Notes under the pieces: model-generated
Database searches by the model: none
Seen by the model: the letters and a program-made list of their open reading frames with translations, nothing else
What the model was told of the DNA's origin: nothing
Origin: an uncultured Candidatus Melainabacteria bacterium
Lineage (GTDB): Bacteria; Cyanobacteriota; Vampirovibrionia; Gastranaerophilales; Gastranaerophilaceae
Reading direction: 5' to 3'
DNA: 24,974 nucleotides
NCBI GenBank assembly: GCA_934747335.1
Contig: CAKVGS010000029.1
Location: 1-24,974 of the forward strand
Shown here: in pieces, positions 14,947 through 23,148 of the stretch
Layout of the letters: every line of letters begins with the position of its first letter
Numbering within the stretch: the stretch's first letter is position 1
Made by a program: the position numbers and the translations under genes

Positions 14947-15396
14947 TTATTCTAGTTCTATTTCTCCCCTACAGAATTTATCCATTAACTCATCCAAGAG
15001 CTTCCTACGTTCTGCTCTTTGTTCTGGATCCATCTCAGGTTCTGCTTCCATTACTCGCTTGACCAACATATCTTTATATTCCAAAACATCAGTTTTAAAC
15101 ATTTGTTCAATAACTATCTTTCTTGAATTGCCTTTTTCACTTTTGATAGCATCGTTAATGATTGCTTTGGCAAGAAGCTCATACTTAGACATTTTAACAG
15201 CTTTCCCATTTTCTTTTATTGTAACTATATCTGCCAACTCAAGCACTATTGCTTCGTGTAAAGACTTCGGAATGGGCTTTTTCTTTCGACCGGATGGATT
15301 CCCGGATTGTCCTTTCTTGAATTGAGTTTCTTTAGGTGGTTTTCCATATCCAACTTCGTATTGCTCTGAATTGTTAATTTCTTGTTCATTAGTCAT
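14947..15396 (-). CDS. DUF5681 phage-module protein
   Basis: A 149-residue protein with the family signature VGYGKPPKETQFKKGQSGNP near residues 15-35, continuing into SGRKKK, typical of DUF5681 proteins. These small basic proteins are found beside phage-type ParB-domain methyltransferases and terminase genes; the role is unknown, and packaging or DNA-end handling is a guess. The C-terminus (AEPEMDPEQRAERRKLLDEL) is acidic and helical. Its start overlaps the methyltransferase stop by 8 bp, so the two are translated together. The usual terminase downstream is missing; a hairpin and then the DUF4365-TPR gene follow, with a broken relative of this gene beyond it. Confidence 0.85.
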   Translation of the reverse strand: MTNEQEINNSEQYEVGYGKPPKETQFKKGQSGNPSGRKKKPIPKSLHEAIVLELADIVTIKENGKAVKMSKYELLAKAIINDAIKSEKGNSRKIVIEQMFKTDVLEYKDMLVKRVMEAEPEMDPEQRAERRKLLDELMDKFCRGEIELE

Positions 15397-16732
15397 GATT
15401 TATTTCTCCTATATTTTTAACTAATTTTGCAGTTTTGCCGGTTTCTTTTTGCCAGCGCCAAATTATAACATCACAGTATCGCGGATCTAGTTTGATAATC
15501 CGTGCTCTGCGCTTACACCTTTCGGCTGCGATTAAGGTAGAACCGCTGCCTCCAAAACAATCAAGCACAATATTATTCTTTGACGATGTATCAAGCAGCA
15601 AATCTTGAATAAGAGGCACGCTCTTAACTGTCGGATGCAGCTTAAGAAGCTCTAAAGAATCCGGATTTGTTGCTCGTATTCCCGGATAATCTAAGACATT
15701 TGTGCGGTAACGACCAAATTTCCCGAGCTTGATATTATTCTGATGTTTACCTTTTTTCTTGAATACTGGGATGAGTTCATGTTGAGAACGATACAAAGCA
15801 CCTTGACCGCCAACACCTTTGTTCCAAACCAGTATGTTTGATAGCTCTGAATAGATTTTATGTCCTTCATTCAGCACCGTATTAATTCCTCGCCAGTCAA
15901 TAAATATGTAGTGTAAACTGCCATCGCTCGAATTTTTATGCAGATTTTTCAAAATAGTATTCAGAAATTCCGCAAACTGCTCATCTGTCATTTCACCAGA
16001 AGCCATCGCAAACTCTTTGTGATTTGTGGTGCAAACAAAATTCTTAATTTTGCAGTTGTAAGGTGGATCTGTAACGACTATTTGTGCTGTTTCGCCTTGC
16101 ATAACAATTTCATACGATTTTTCGCACAGAGAATCTCCACAATAAACAAAATGGTCTCCGAGCCTAAACAAATCACCAGGTCTAACAGTTGCAGGAATAT
16201 TTGCATCAAGCCAAGATTCATCCTCCTCATCCTTTTTGATAGGCGAATTTTCTTTGCTCTCAAAATGCAATAGCTTGTCATAATCTGTTGTTTCAAATCC
16301 GATATCTTCAAGCTCAAAATCCAGTTGTAAGAGTTTGTCAATTTCAAGCTTTAATACCGAAAAATCCCATTCAGAATCTTCCGCAAGCCTATTGTCTAGT
16401 AGCCTGATTGCATCTGCTTCTGTTTCAGAAACATTTTCAAGTATGATTGCTGGAATTTGAGTCATTTTTAGCTCTTTTGCAGCAAGAATTCTTGCATAAC
16501 CAGCAATTAAGCCGTTCCGTTCATCAATAATAATCGGATTTGTATATCCAACCTTTTTAATCGCTTGAACGAGCTTGTTTACCTGCTTCTTAGAATGTTT
16601 TTTGCTCAAATTGTTCGGAATAATAACCTCTGTGAGAGCAACCATTTTGAAATTTGAACTGCCATTTTCTGCATAGTGACGCAGCACTTCGCTTATCTGT
16701 ATTTTTACCGTTGTCGTTTTTAAGTTTGACAT
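15389..16732 (-). CDS. ParB-domain plus beta-class N6/N4 DNA methyltransferase
   Basis: A 447-residue protein. Residues 30-125 are a ParB/Srx-like domain (NNLSKKHSKKQVNKLVQAIK, NGLIAGYARILAAKEL, LLDNRLAEDSEWD). The methyltransferase domain has motif IV TDPPYN (221-226) before motif I DCFGGSGST (391-399), the beta-class order, acting on adenine N6 or cytosine N4. HPTVKSVPL (366-374) is typical of the family. In RIIKLDPRYCDV (411-422) a Lys stands where relatives usually have the acidic ribose-binding Glu, so activity may be lowered. A strong AAGGAGA site lies upstream. This is a phage or plasmid orphan methyltransferase, with no restriction enzyme beside it, and is probably used to evade host restriction. 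It forms an operon with the DUF5681 gene. Confidence 0.92.
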   Translation of the reverse strand: MSNLKTTTVKIQISEVLRHYAENGSSNFKMVALTEVIIPNNLSKKHSKKQVNKLVQAIKKVGYTNPIIIDERNGLIAGYARILAAKELKMTQIPAIILENVSETEADAIRLLDNRLAEDSEWDFSVLKLEIDKLLQLDFELEDIGFETTDYDKLLHFESKENSPIKKDEEDESWLDANIPATVRPGDLFRLGDHFVYCGDSLCEKSYEIVMQGETAQIVVTDPPYNCKIKNFVCTTNHKEFAMASGEMTDEQFAEFLNTILKNLHKNSSDGSLHYIFIDWRGINTVLNEGHKIYSELSNILVWNKGVGGQGALYRSQHELIPVFKKKGKHQNNIKLGKFGRYRTNVLDYPGIRATNPDSLELLKLHPTVKSVPLIQDLLLDTSSKNNIVLDCFGGSGSTLIAAERCKRRARIIKLDPRYCDVIIWRWQKETGKTAKLVKNIGEINHD

Positions 16733-16905
16733 TCGTGTCTCCTTATATCAATACGGCTAGGAACCCCTGCCATATTAATATAAAGAATGGTTTTGATACC
16801 AAAAATCCGATTTTACTGGGCTTTGGGCTTCTGTTCAAATAGTTCGTCCGTGATTTAATAAAAAGCGGATTTTTTATGCTATATTTTTTCATAAGAGGTA
16901 TTTAT

Positions 16906-17352
16906 ATGAAGAAAAATTATGAGATTTGCCCAATCTGCGGACAAAATGACGAAGTCATTTCTAATGGTAAAAAGCAATTGTTGTGCAAACGGTGTAAGCG
17001 TTATTTTAGTCCAAATTCGACAAAATTTGGCTATCCAAAAGAAATAAGATTAGTATTACACACTCTGTTGGCACTAATGAAAGCAACTCGATTAAAGGGA
17101 ACAACGTATTCTTTGAAAAATTTTAAAAACCGCATAAAGAATACGCGGCATTCAGAAATCTATATTCCTCAAATTGAATATAAAATCTTTGAACAGTTGT
17201 CAGAATCAACCACCGCATCAAGAATGACAATAGATGCCGACATTCAAGATGTGTCAATTGTTATAAAAAATGAGAATTCGTTTTTTGTTGTGAATGATTT
17301 AAGGAAAGGCAAAAAAATTATGCTTAATGATTGCAATATAGAAATTGTTTAA
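16906..17352 (+). CDS. zinc-ribbon protein of unknown role
   Basis: A 148-residue protein from the ATG at 16906, chosen because AAGAGG lies 7 bases upstream; an in-frame ATG at 16876 has no such site. Residues 8-34 form a C2C2 zinc ribbon, CPICG then LLCKRCKRYF (Cys8, Cys11, Cys27, Cys30), of the type seen at the N-terminus of IS1- and IS1595-like transposases and some phage proteins. The rest is basic (about 40-110) and then beta-like. No DDE catalytic residues are present, so it is not a full transposase. It is divergent from the methyltransferase and ends in its own terminator. It could be a DNA-binding regulator of the phage module or an InsA-like fragment. Confidence 0.7.
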   Translation: MKKNYEICPICGQNDEVISNGKKQLLCKRCKRYFSPNSTKFGYPKEIRLVLHTLLALMKATRLKGTTYSLKNFKNRIKNTRHSEIYIPQIEYKIFEQLSESTTASRMTIDADIQDVSIVIKNENSFFVVNDLRKGKKIMLNDCNIEIV

Positions 17353-17368
17353 ATTTATAATATCCAAG

Positions 17369-17391
17369 AAGAGCCTTTATAGGCTCTTTTT
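17369..17391 (+). terminator. intrinsic terminator of the zinc-ribbon gene
   Basis: AAGAGCC/GGCTCTT stem with loop TTTATA and a TTTT tail, 17 bases after the stop codon. It lies between convergent genes. Confidence 0.85.
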
Positions 17392-17410
17392 GGAGTATTT
17401 GAGTATTCAC

Positions 17411-18151
17411 TTACGCTTCAAGTATGATTTTTATGCTGACGGTTGAGAAGTTCTTTTTATGGTATTTTTGTAATTTTTTGAAAGTAGCTTCGTCCGGATA
17501 TTGGGATTCATGCCAGTCACGAAACTCACGGATTTTAAACTTACTGTGATTTATTATATCAAGATAATCGTCAAAAAAAAGTCTGTTTGTAGTTTTTCCA
17601 CAAACTATCTGATTCACAATTCTTATGCAGGTTTCTTCGTCATAATTTTGTGAAAGTTTGTCGTACAATTCTTCTTCCGAATAAATCAAATGCCCCCATT
17701 TATCCAGCTTTAAATTATTAAAATCAATCCAACCGTATTTAGGTGAAGAAATACTTGTATGATGTCCTTTGTGGCAAGAATAAATTGGCCCCATTAAGGC
17801 ACTTAAAGAACCTCCGGAAGCTAATAAGTCGTACATATGGTTTAAAGATTCTTCCAAATTAACAATGTGCTCAAAACAATTTGTGGAAAATATTAAATCA
17901 AATCCTTCATCTTTTGTGAAATCAGAAATACATTCTTTATATGTTTTATAAAAATTAGTGTTAGCTTCGGCAGAAGTTTTACATGGGTCAACACACGACC
18001 ATGAGCGCACACCAAGTTTTCGTGCTACATCAAGAGGCGTCATACCTCCAACTTCAAGAACCTTTTTGTTACGAAACATTTGTCTTGTATCACAATCTTT
18101 TATATGATTTTTCTCCCAAATCTGCAAATTTATCATATCGTCTGTAATCAT
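17411..18151 (-). CDS. SAM-dependent methyltransferase, last gene of the glycan operon
   Basis: A 246-residue class I methyltransferase. Motif I VLEVGG is at 31-36, a motif-II acidic residue in SCVDP (52-56), and FDLIFSTNCFEHI (84-96) is the post-motif typical of Methyltransf_11 proteins in polysaccharide clusters. After the core there is a specific insert with CHKGHHTSISSPKYGW (about 125-140), a shape met in glycan O-methyltransferases. A GAGGAAATTAA site precedes the ATG. It follows the 50-residue ORF by 68 bp and should methylate a sugar or a lipid-linked intermediate. The substrate is unknown. Confidence 0.82.
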   Translation of the reverse strand: MITDDMINLQIWEKNHIKDCDTRQMFRNKKVLEVGGMTPLDVARKLGVRSWSCVDPCKTSAEANTNFYKTYKECISDFTKDEGFDLIFSTNCFEHIVNLEESLNHMYDLLASGGSLSALMGPIYSCHKGHHTSISSPKYGWIDFNNLKLDKWGHLIYSEEELYDKLSQNYDEETCIRIVNQIVCGKTTNRLFFDDYLDIINHSKFKIREFRDWHESQYPDEATFKKLQKYHKKNFSTVSIKIILEA

Positions 18152-18219
18152 TTAATTTCCTCACTTAATTTGCCGCTCTAAAATATTTTGTACCGTTTGT
18201 ATTTTCTGTTAGGACAACT

Positions 18220-18372
18220 TCAAATATTTTTTCTGTTATAAAATTTCTTTAGAATCCCTTTCGGTTCTTTGCCAAAAGCACAGTAATTTTTATAATATTC
18301 ATCATTTTCGCAAATTTTTTCATTGCCAAAATATTCACACTTAATATTTTCCATATTTTCCATATTTTCCAT
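18220..18372 (-). CDS. 50-residue ORF with triple Met-Glu-Asn repeat
   Basis: The frame starts with ATG at 18372 and reads MENMENMENIKCEYFGNEKI onward to a TGA at 18220-18222. A perfect AGGAGG lies 5 bases upstream (18378-18383), which strongly supports translation. Three 9-bp repeats encode three Met-Glu-Asn units, so repeat-number change would keep the frame and only lengthen the N-terminus. Three cysteines sit at about residues 12, 21 and 31 with tyrosines between, followed by a basic C-terminus (KGILKKFYNRKN). It lies 15 bp after the FkbM gene and is part of the operon. I do not recognise it; a small metal-binding or regulatory protein is possible. Confidence 0.6.
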   Translation of the reverse strand: MENMENMENIKCEYFGNEKICENDEYYKNYCAFGKEPKGILKKFYNRKNI

Positions 18373-18387
18373 ATTTTCCTCCTATTT

Positions 18388-19524
18388 CTATGCTAACTCA
18401 TTTGGTATTGCGTACAGCACGGTTTCACTGAATTTGGGTGAGTAATGTCCAAGTTTGAATTTATAGTTTTCAAGATTTTCTTTTAAATAGAGTGGAATAT
18501 TCACAAAATCTTCACTTGAATGATAAATTGAGATTGCTAATTGTGGACGATGTTCTCTTATCATTCTTATTCCACCTTTTAATGCCGAAAGTTCAGCTCC
18601 TTCAATATCCATTTTAATAAAATTCGGAAAAACATTTCTTTCAGCACAAAATTTATCCATTGTTGTTACATCAACAGTTCGGTATTCTAAATTTGTTGAA
18701 TTTGTACCTTTTTTACTCGAAATTTCTTCACCGAAAGACGCTGCTAAATGAGCTTTATTTACACAAAAATTAATCTTTTTTGTACAATCGCCCAGTGCAA
18801 GCGGCACAACTTCTAATCGTTCGTCATCTATAAAATCTTCTATATATTCACGTTTTACCAAGTCATATATTACTTCAAAACCATAAACCTTTTGAAGATT
18901 TGGTAGTAACTTTTTAAACGCAATAACATTAAAACCATCGTTCAGTCCTAAATCAAAGATTATTTTCACGGCATTTTTATTAATTTTTTCTAAATACTGA
19001 CTTTTGCAAACGTGGTATGTACCAAACCTATTAGCACGAATTTTATAATGGTATTGCTCTAAATAAGTTGTATCTAAAAGATTCTTTCTGATTTTAAAAA
19101 TATTATCGTATAAGTTCTTATCATTTAAATCATCAAACATTTCAAGAACTTTTGTATGATTTTGATCGCTCAATATTTTTGCATTGTTACGATAATAATC
19201 ACTAACAAATGGAGTTTGCTCCAAAGCAGGAATATCATAAATATCAAAGAAGTTCATAATCTTATTTTTATCGGTTTGTGTTGACATTATAACCATTTGA
19301 CAATCCAAGTTTAAATCGATAAACTCTTTTAAACTCCATATAGGAAGGTTATTAAAGCTACCTTTTGCAAAATTGTCAATAAAACCAATTACTTTAGTTT
19401 CAGGCTTATAAATTTTTAAATCGTTCATGATTCCTTCACCTGCTTTACAAGCCCCAAATATAACAATATTACCTCTATTAGGTACTTTATTATACAAATC
19501 TTCAAATAATTTATTTTTTAGCAT
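18388..19524 (-). CDS. FkbM methyltransferase with N-terminal Rossmann-like domain
   Basis: A 378-residue two-domain protein. Residues 17-110 are a nucleotide-binding-like domain: IVIFGACKAGEGIMNDL, VIGFIDN, IWSLKEF, MVIMSTQ. It resembles the C-termini of the two genes upstream. From about 185 is a FkbM methyltransferase: IIFDLGLNDGFNV (SAM site, 188-200), GFEV, and NFIKMDIEGAELSALKGG (301-318), the family signature. FkbM enzymes in surface-polysaccharide clusters usually O-methylate sugar hydroxyls. AAGGAGA is 4 bases before the ATG, overlapping the end of the Stealth gene (9-bp gap). The N-terminal domain may bind a sugar nucleotide, as in PglD-like or capsule proteins. Confidence 0.88.
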   Translation of the reverse strand: MLKNKLFEDLYNKVPNRGNIVIFGACKAGEGIMNDLKIYKPETKVIGFIDNFAKGSFNNLPIWSLKEFIDLNLDCQMVIMSTQTDKNKIMNFFDIYDIPALEQTPFVSDYYRNNAKILSDQNHTKVLEMFDDLNDKNLYDNIFKIRKNLLDTTYLEQYHYKIRANRFGTYHVCKSQYLEKINKNAVKIIFDLGLNDGFNVIAFKKLLPNLQKVYGFEVIYDLVKREYIEDFIDDERLEVVPLALGDCTKKINFCVNKAHLAASFGEEISSKKGTNSTNLEYRTVDVTTMDKFCAERNVFPNFIKMDIEGAELSALKGGIRMIREHRPQLAISIYHSSEDFVNIPLYLKENLENYKFKLGHYSPKFSETVLYAIPNELA

Positions 19525-19533
19525 TTTCTCTCC

Positions 19534-21741
19534 TTATATTGTTTTTACTTCAATGTCTATAAAATTACTGTTTTTTAGAAAATCTTTAACTTCTATAGCT
19601 CTTTCTCTTGCAGAATTAACAATTGTTATAATTATTTCATCTGGTTTAAGCCAACTTAAATCTTTTGGCGCAAAAATTTTGTACTGTCCTAAAAATTTTC
19701 CTTGCTTAGAAGGATTTTTATCAATAACCCCAATAACATTTGAGTTTTGAATGTTATATTTTTGACAAAACTCTTCTAAAAACAAACTGGCTCCCCAAAA
19801 TACAATCTTTTTCCCATTTTGTATTTGCAAATAAAGATTGGTAAACTTTGCCCCCTCTATAATTGTTTTTAGTGCCAATTCCCTACTTCGTGCAAATAAG
19901 ATATCTTCGTAAAAAACCGTTTGCTTGGCATATTTCCAAAATAATTCATAGAATAATTCGAGTTCTGAATTCCAAGGTTTTTGTGGTGATGTGTAATGAA
20001 TTATGCAAGGATTTTGTAGTGCAGATTTTACATCTGAAAGATAATTATCTCTTAAATAGCATAGAAAATCTTTGTTCCATATAAAAATCCCACAACAGAA
20101 ATTCCATTTAGTTGATACAAATTTGACTTTGTTTTCAAAAATCACATTTAAAATATCTTGGTCTGGGTAAAGCAACTTTTCTTGTTCAAATGCCTTTTCT
20201 ACTAATCGTTTATATTCGTTTTTGTCTATTGAAGAAATATTAAACATTAGCATGCCGGAATTAAAATAATTCGTTTCATTTTCGAGGTTTAAACAATGTT
20301 TTATGTGTTTATAACGTTCTTCAAATTCTTTCAGATGTAGAATTTGTGCAGTTGCATCTTTAACAGCAAGAATTTGATTATTTTCAAAATCAATATTAAA
20401 CAGTTCTTCTAATGAATTATTTATAATAACATCTGTATCAAGATAAAGAACTCTTTTGTACAAAGGCATTAATAGTGGTATAAAAATTCTGTTATAAATC
20501 TCAACCGACCAGTTGTGAACACTTTTCAATTTGATAGAAGGGAAATTTGTTGAAATGAAATCTGATATATCGAAAAATCTAAGGCTAAAATTTTCTGGTA
20601 ACATACTTTGAAGAAGTTTGTGATTATTTGTTGTTATATCGGAATTGAAAACTATAATATCAAATTTTTCTCCATTAGAATGTTCTATAAGGGATTGCAT
20701 TAATGGTGCAAAATATCTGCAATATTTATTATCAAATGAAAATACAATTGAGTAATAATTATCTTCAAAAACAGGTTCTATTGAAAATTCTTTAACTATT
20801 TCCCAAGCTTGTTTTTGCGGAAAAAGATTTGCGAGAACCGTTTTTAGACTTCTTCTAGCTTTATCATCTGTATCTCGAGTATCATTAATACACAAAAGTT
20901 TAGGTGCATGCTTTTTTATTACATTTTCTATAGAATATTTTGATTCTAGTTTTAAATACAAGTTATCAAGATTTGTGTAAAAATCTTGTTCTGCTATTGG
21001 TGGATTTGATTTTAGACTTGCTTGTTTATTTTCTAACATAAAAAGACTAAAAATAATTCGCTGAATTGTATTTGGAGTTCTGAATTTTTGATAAAGCAAT
21101 TTGTTAAATTCTTGTCTAAAAAACTCTTTACAAGAGCTAAAATAACTTTTTCTATATGCGTCAATACAATGCGAAGGGTCTGCCATAAATAAGTCTGCTT
21201 TTTTATTAAAAGCTTTATTAAATAAATCTTGAGTGTATAAAATTCTTTGTGTATATAAATTATTAGGTTCTGTCCATTTACGACTTCTTAAATTTACAAT
21301 CGGATTATTGTTCTCATCAAAAAAATCATTTGGAGTAACTTTTGAAGCAAAAAACATATCATCATTTGCATATAAAAAATATTCCGAAAGTTCCGGTATA
21401 TTATCTAAACAAGTTTCTATTGCAGCACTATTAAAACAAGGCAAACTATCAGAAGGCATAATATCATTGTGGTCAATGATTTTTATTTTTGAACTTTTGG
21501 TATCAAGCCAATTAGGGGCTTGTCCGTCCGTTATAATAAAAATCTTATTAATCCAAGGTGCAAACATTTGCACAGAACGTAAAGAATACTTGAGTTCATC
21601 ATTGTCAGAAAATCTACAATTGTTATTTTCTTCTTCTGTTGTTATACCGAGTTTGTTTGCCCAATATTTTCGCTTTGCTTGCCATTCTTCATCTTTGTCG
21701 TTTACCCAAAGATAGACTAAATCTATTTTTAAATCTTGCAA
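19534..21741 (-). CDS. Stealth phosphotransferase fused to GT8 glycosyltransferase and Rossmann domain
   Basis: A 735-residue protein with three parts. Residues 1-300 are a Stealth-family sugar-phosphate transferase: CR1 DLVYLWVNDKDEEW (7-20), CR2 NDELKYSLRSVQMFAPWINK (47-66) with YFLYANDDMFF (121-131), and CR3/CR4 around HCIDAYRK and HAPKL. It makes hexose-1-phosphate (phosphodiester) links as in bacterial capsules. Residues 328-600 are a GT8 retaining glycosyltransferase, with donor-binding DTD in YLDTDVI (433-439) and FNSGMLMFN (493-501). Residues 644-725 are a Rossmann-like tail: IVFWGASLFLEEF, IGVIDKN, IITIVNS. The whole would alternate glycosidic and phosphate links in one chain. It overlaps the GT2 gene by 13 bp. 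Three catalytic-type domains on one chain is unusual. Confidence 0.88.
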   Translation of the reverse strand: MQDLKIDLVYLWVNDKDEEWQAKRKYWANKLGITTEEENNNCRFSDNDELKYSLRSVQMFAPWINKIFIITDGQAPNWLDTKSSKIKIIDHNDIMPSDSLPCFNSAAIETCLDNIPELSEYFLYANDDMFFASKVTPNDFFDENNNPIVNLRSRKWTEPNNLYTQRILYTQDLFNKAFNKKADLFMADPSHCIDAYRKSYFSSCKEFFRQEFNKLLYQKFRTPNTIQRIIFSLFMLENKQASLKSNPPIAEQDFYTNLDNLYLKLESKYSIENVIKKHAPKLLCINDTRDTDDKARRSLKTVLANLFPQKQAWEIVKEFSIEPVFEDNYYSIVFSFDNKYCRYFAPLMQSLIEHSNGEKFDIIVFNSDITTNNHKLLQSMLPENFSLRFFDISDFISTNFPSIKLKSVHNWSVEIYNRIFIPLLMPLYKRVLYLDTDVIINNSLEELFNIDFENNQILAVKDATAQILHLKEFEERYKHIKHCLNLENETNYFNSGMLMFNISSIDKNEYKRLVEKAFEQEKLLYPDQDILNVIFENKVKFVSTKWNFCCGIFIWNKDFLCYLRDNYLSDVKSALQNPCIIHYTSPQKPWNSELELFYELFWKYAKQTVFYEDILFARSRELALKTIIEGAKFTNLYLQIQNGKKIVFWGASLFLEEFCQKYNIQNSNVIGVIDKNPSKQGKFLGQYKIFAPKDLSWLKPDEIIITIVNSARERAIEVKDFLKNSNFIDIEVKTI

Positions 21742-22982
21742 AACTCTAACTCCTCATCAAAAATATTTGGTAACAGCTCTATGTTTGGATATTTTTCTGC
21801 AAATTCCTGTTTTAAGGATTCATAAATAGATTCATTGTTAGAAAGAACCGTCAAAATTACTCCTTCAGGTTTTAATTCAGTAATCGCTTTTGGAGTGTAA
21901 ATTGTGTAATTACAGAATGATTTACCAGCTGATGCCTCGTTACGGTCGATAATTCCTAAAATATTCGGATTTTTTTCTTGCTCTTTCTCTAAAACTTGTT
22001 TGATGAACAAACTTCCGCCCCAAAGCATAACTTTTTTATTGCCGATAAAATGCCTTAAATATTCCGGTGTAATGTAGTCTTTCCTTAAAGCAGACTGATA
22101 TTTTGTCCAATCATTCGGAAGCAGGTTTTTAAAATCAGTTAAGAATTTTTTGTACTCATCATCGTTGCAATAGCTGATTTCTGCACGGATATGGTTGATT
22201 ACAGCTTTTTTGTAAGCGGTTTTGAGTTTTGAATACAAACCTCTAGATTCAAGAAATTGTTTCAAACATATGCAAGATTTTACAGCATCAATCGTGTGAG
22301 TGGAGCGAGTGCTAACAAGACTTCCCGGACGATTAAAACGGTAATTAATAAGCTCTTTATTGAATGCAACAATTTTATTTGCACAAGCTACAACACTGTG
22401 CATAAAAGCGATATCCTCGTAAATTGAAAGCTGCGGAAACTCAAGGTAGTTTTCTTCCAAAAATGATTTTCTAATCAACTTATTCCACACAACAGGAATC
22501 AGCAGACAAAATATCTCGTCCTTGAAATCTTGTCTGCTAAAAACCTGCTCCATAGGAACTTTATCAATGTTTATCGGAAAATTCGGACTTCCTGTTTCTG
22601 TAATATTGCCCTCATCATCAACCTTTCTTGAAGAACAAACTGTTAAATCAGAGTCAAATTTTTCTGCGTGATTGTACATTTCTTCCAAAAGTGTCGGCTC
22701 GAAATAATCATCTGAATCGAGAAACTGAATGTATTTGCCTTCTGCCAATTTTATACCATGATTTCTTGCTGCTCCTGCTCCGGCATGGCGTTGTTGCAAA
22801 ATAACAAACCTATCATCTTTGCGTTTATATTCCTGTAAAATATCCAACGACCTATCAGTCGAACCGTCGTCAACACAGATTATTTCAAAATTTTGAAAAG
22901 TCTGATTAAGAATACTTTCAAGGCATTCAGGCAAATATTTTTCTACGTTGTATACAGGAATGATAACGCTAATTTTAGGCAT
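21729..22982 (-). CDS. GT2 family glycosyltransferase with C-terminal Rossmann-like domain
   Basis: A 417-residue protein from the ATG at 22982 (MPKISVIIPVYN); a possible in-frame start at 22997 would add five residues. The GT-A fold has VDDGSTD (about 37-43), then FLDSDD (87-92) with the DxD donor/metal site, and a WNKLIRK acceptor region with the following ED (IYEDIAF). It forms a beta-type or other inverting sugar link in surface glycan. Residues from about 315 to 400 are the Rossmann-like domain VMLWGGSLFIKQVLE, ILGIIDRN, GVILTVLSNN, shared with the next two genes. It is the first gene of the minus-strand operon and overlaps the Stealth gene by 13 bp. The sugar cannot be told. Confidence 0.9.
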   Translation of the reverse strand: MPKISVIIPVYNVEKYLPECLESILNQTFQNFEIICVDDGSTDRSLDILQEYKRKDDRFVILQQRHAGAGAARNHGIKLAEGKYIQFLDSDDYFEPTLLEEMYNHAEKFDSDLTVCSSRKVDDEGNITETGSPNFPINIDKVPMEQVFSRQDFKDEIFCLLIPVVWNKLIRKSFLEENYLEFPQLSIYEDIAFMHSVVACANKIVAFNKELINYRFNRPGSLVSTRSTHTIDAVKSCICLKQFLESRGLYSKLKTAYKKAVINHIRAEISYCNDDEYKKFLTDFKNLLPNDWTKYQSALRKDYITPEYLRHFIGNKKVMLWGGSLFIKQVLEKEQEKNPNILGIIDRNEASAGKSFCNYTIYTPKAITELKPEGVILTVLSNNESIYESLKQEFAEKYPNIELLPNIFDEELEFCKI

Positions 22983-23038
22983 ACTTCTCTTTCTCATATT
23001 CTTATTACACTAAACCAATTTCTTGGTGATTTATGATA

Positions 23039-23068
23039 AGTATACAATCAAAAGTGATAACAAGTCAA
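23039..23068 (-). promoter_or_regulatory. promoter of the glycan operon
   Basis: On the minus strand TTGACT (23068-23063), 18-bp spacer ending in TTG, TATACT (23044-23039). The distance to the start is about 57 bp. GTATACTT recurs in the XRE promoter region (23123-23130 on the minus strand) and could be an operator half-site. Confidence 0.6.
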
Positions 23069-23086
23069 TCATATTATAATAATAAC

Positions 23087-23131
23087 TTGACATGCAATAA
23101 TCTTTTTATCAATATTGTAATCAAGTATACT
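23087..23131 (+). promoter_or_regulatory. probable promoter region of the XRE gene
   Basis: TTGACA lies at 23087-23092. The -10 is uncertain: TATTGT at 23113-23118 is 20 bp away, and TATACT at 23126-23131 pairs with TTTTTA (23103-23108) at 17 bp. AAGTATAC at 23123-23130 is repeated at 23038-23045, so autoregulation by the XRE protein of both divergent transcripts is possible. Confidence 0.4.
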
Positions 23132-23148
23132 GGTGTTGTGAGGTAATT

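Noticed and set aside
14915..15325. 136-residue plus-strand frame
   Set aside because: It lies opposite the DUF5681 gene, which has the family signature and an operon overlap.
18346..18372. The 9-bp triple repeat as a CRISPR or VNTR locus
   Set aside because: The units are adjacent without spacers and are simply the coding start of a small ORF.
21233..21715. 160-residue plus-strand frame
   Set aside because: It is antisense to the Stealth domain, with Ser/Leu-rich shadow composition.
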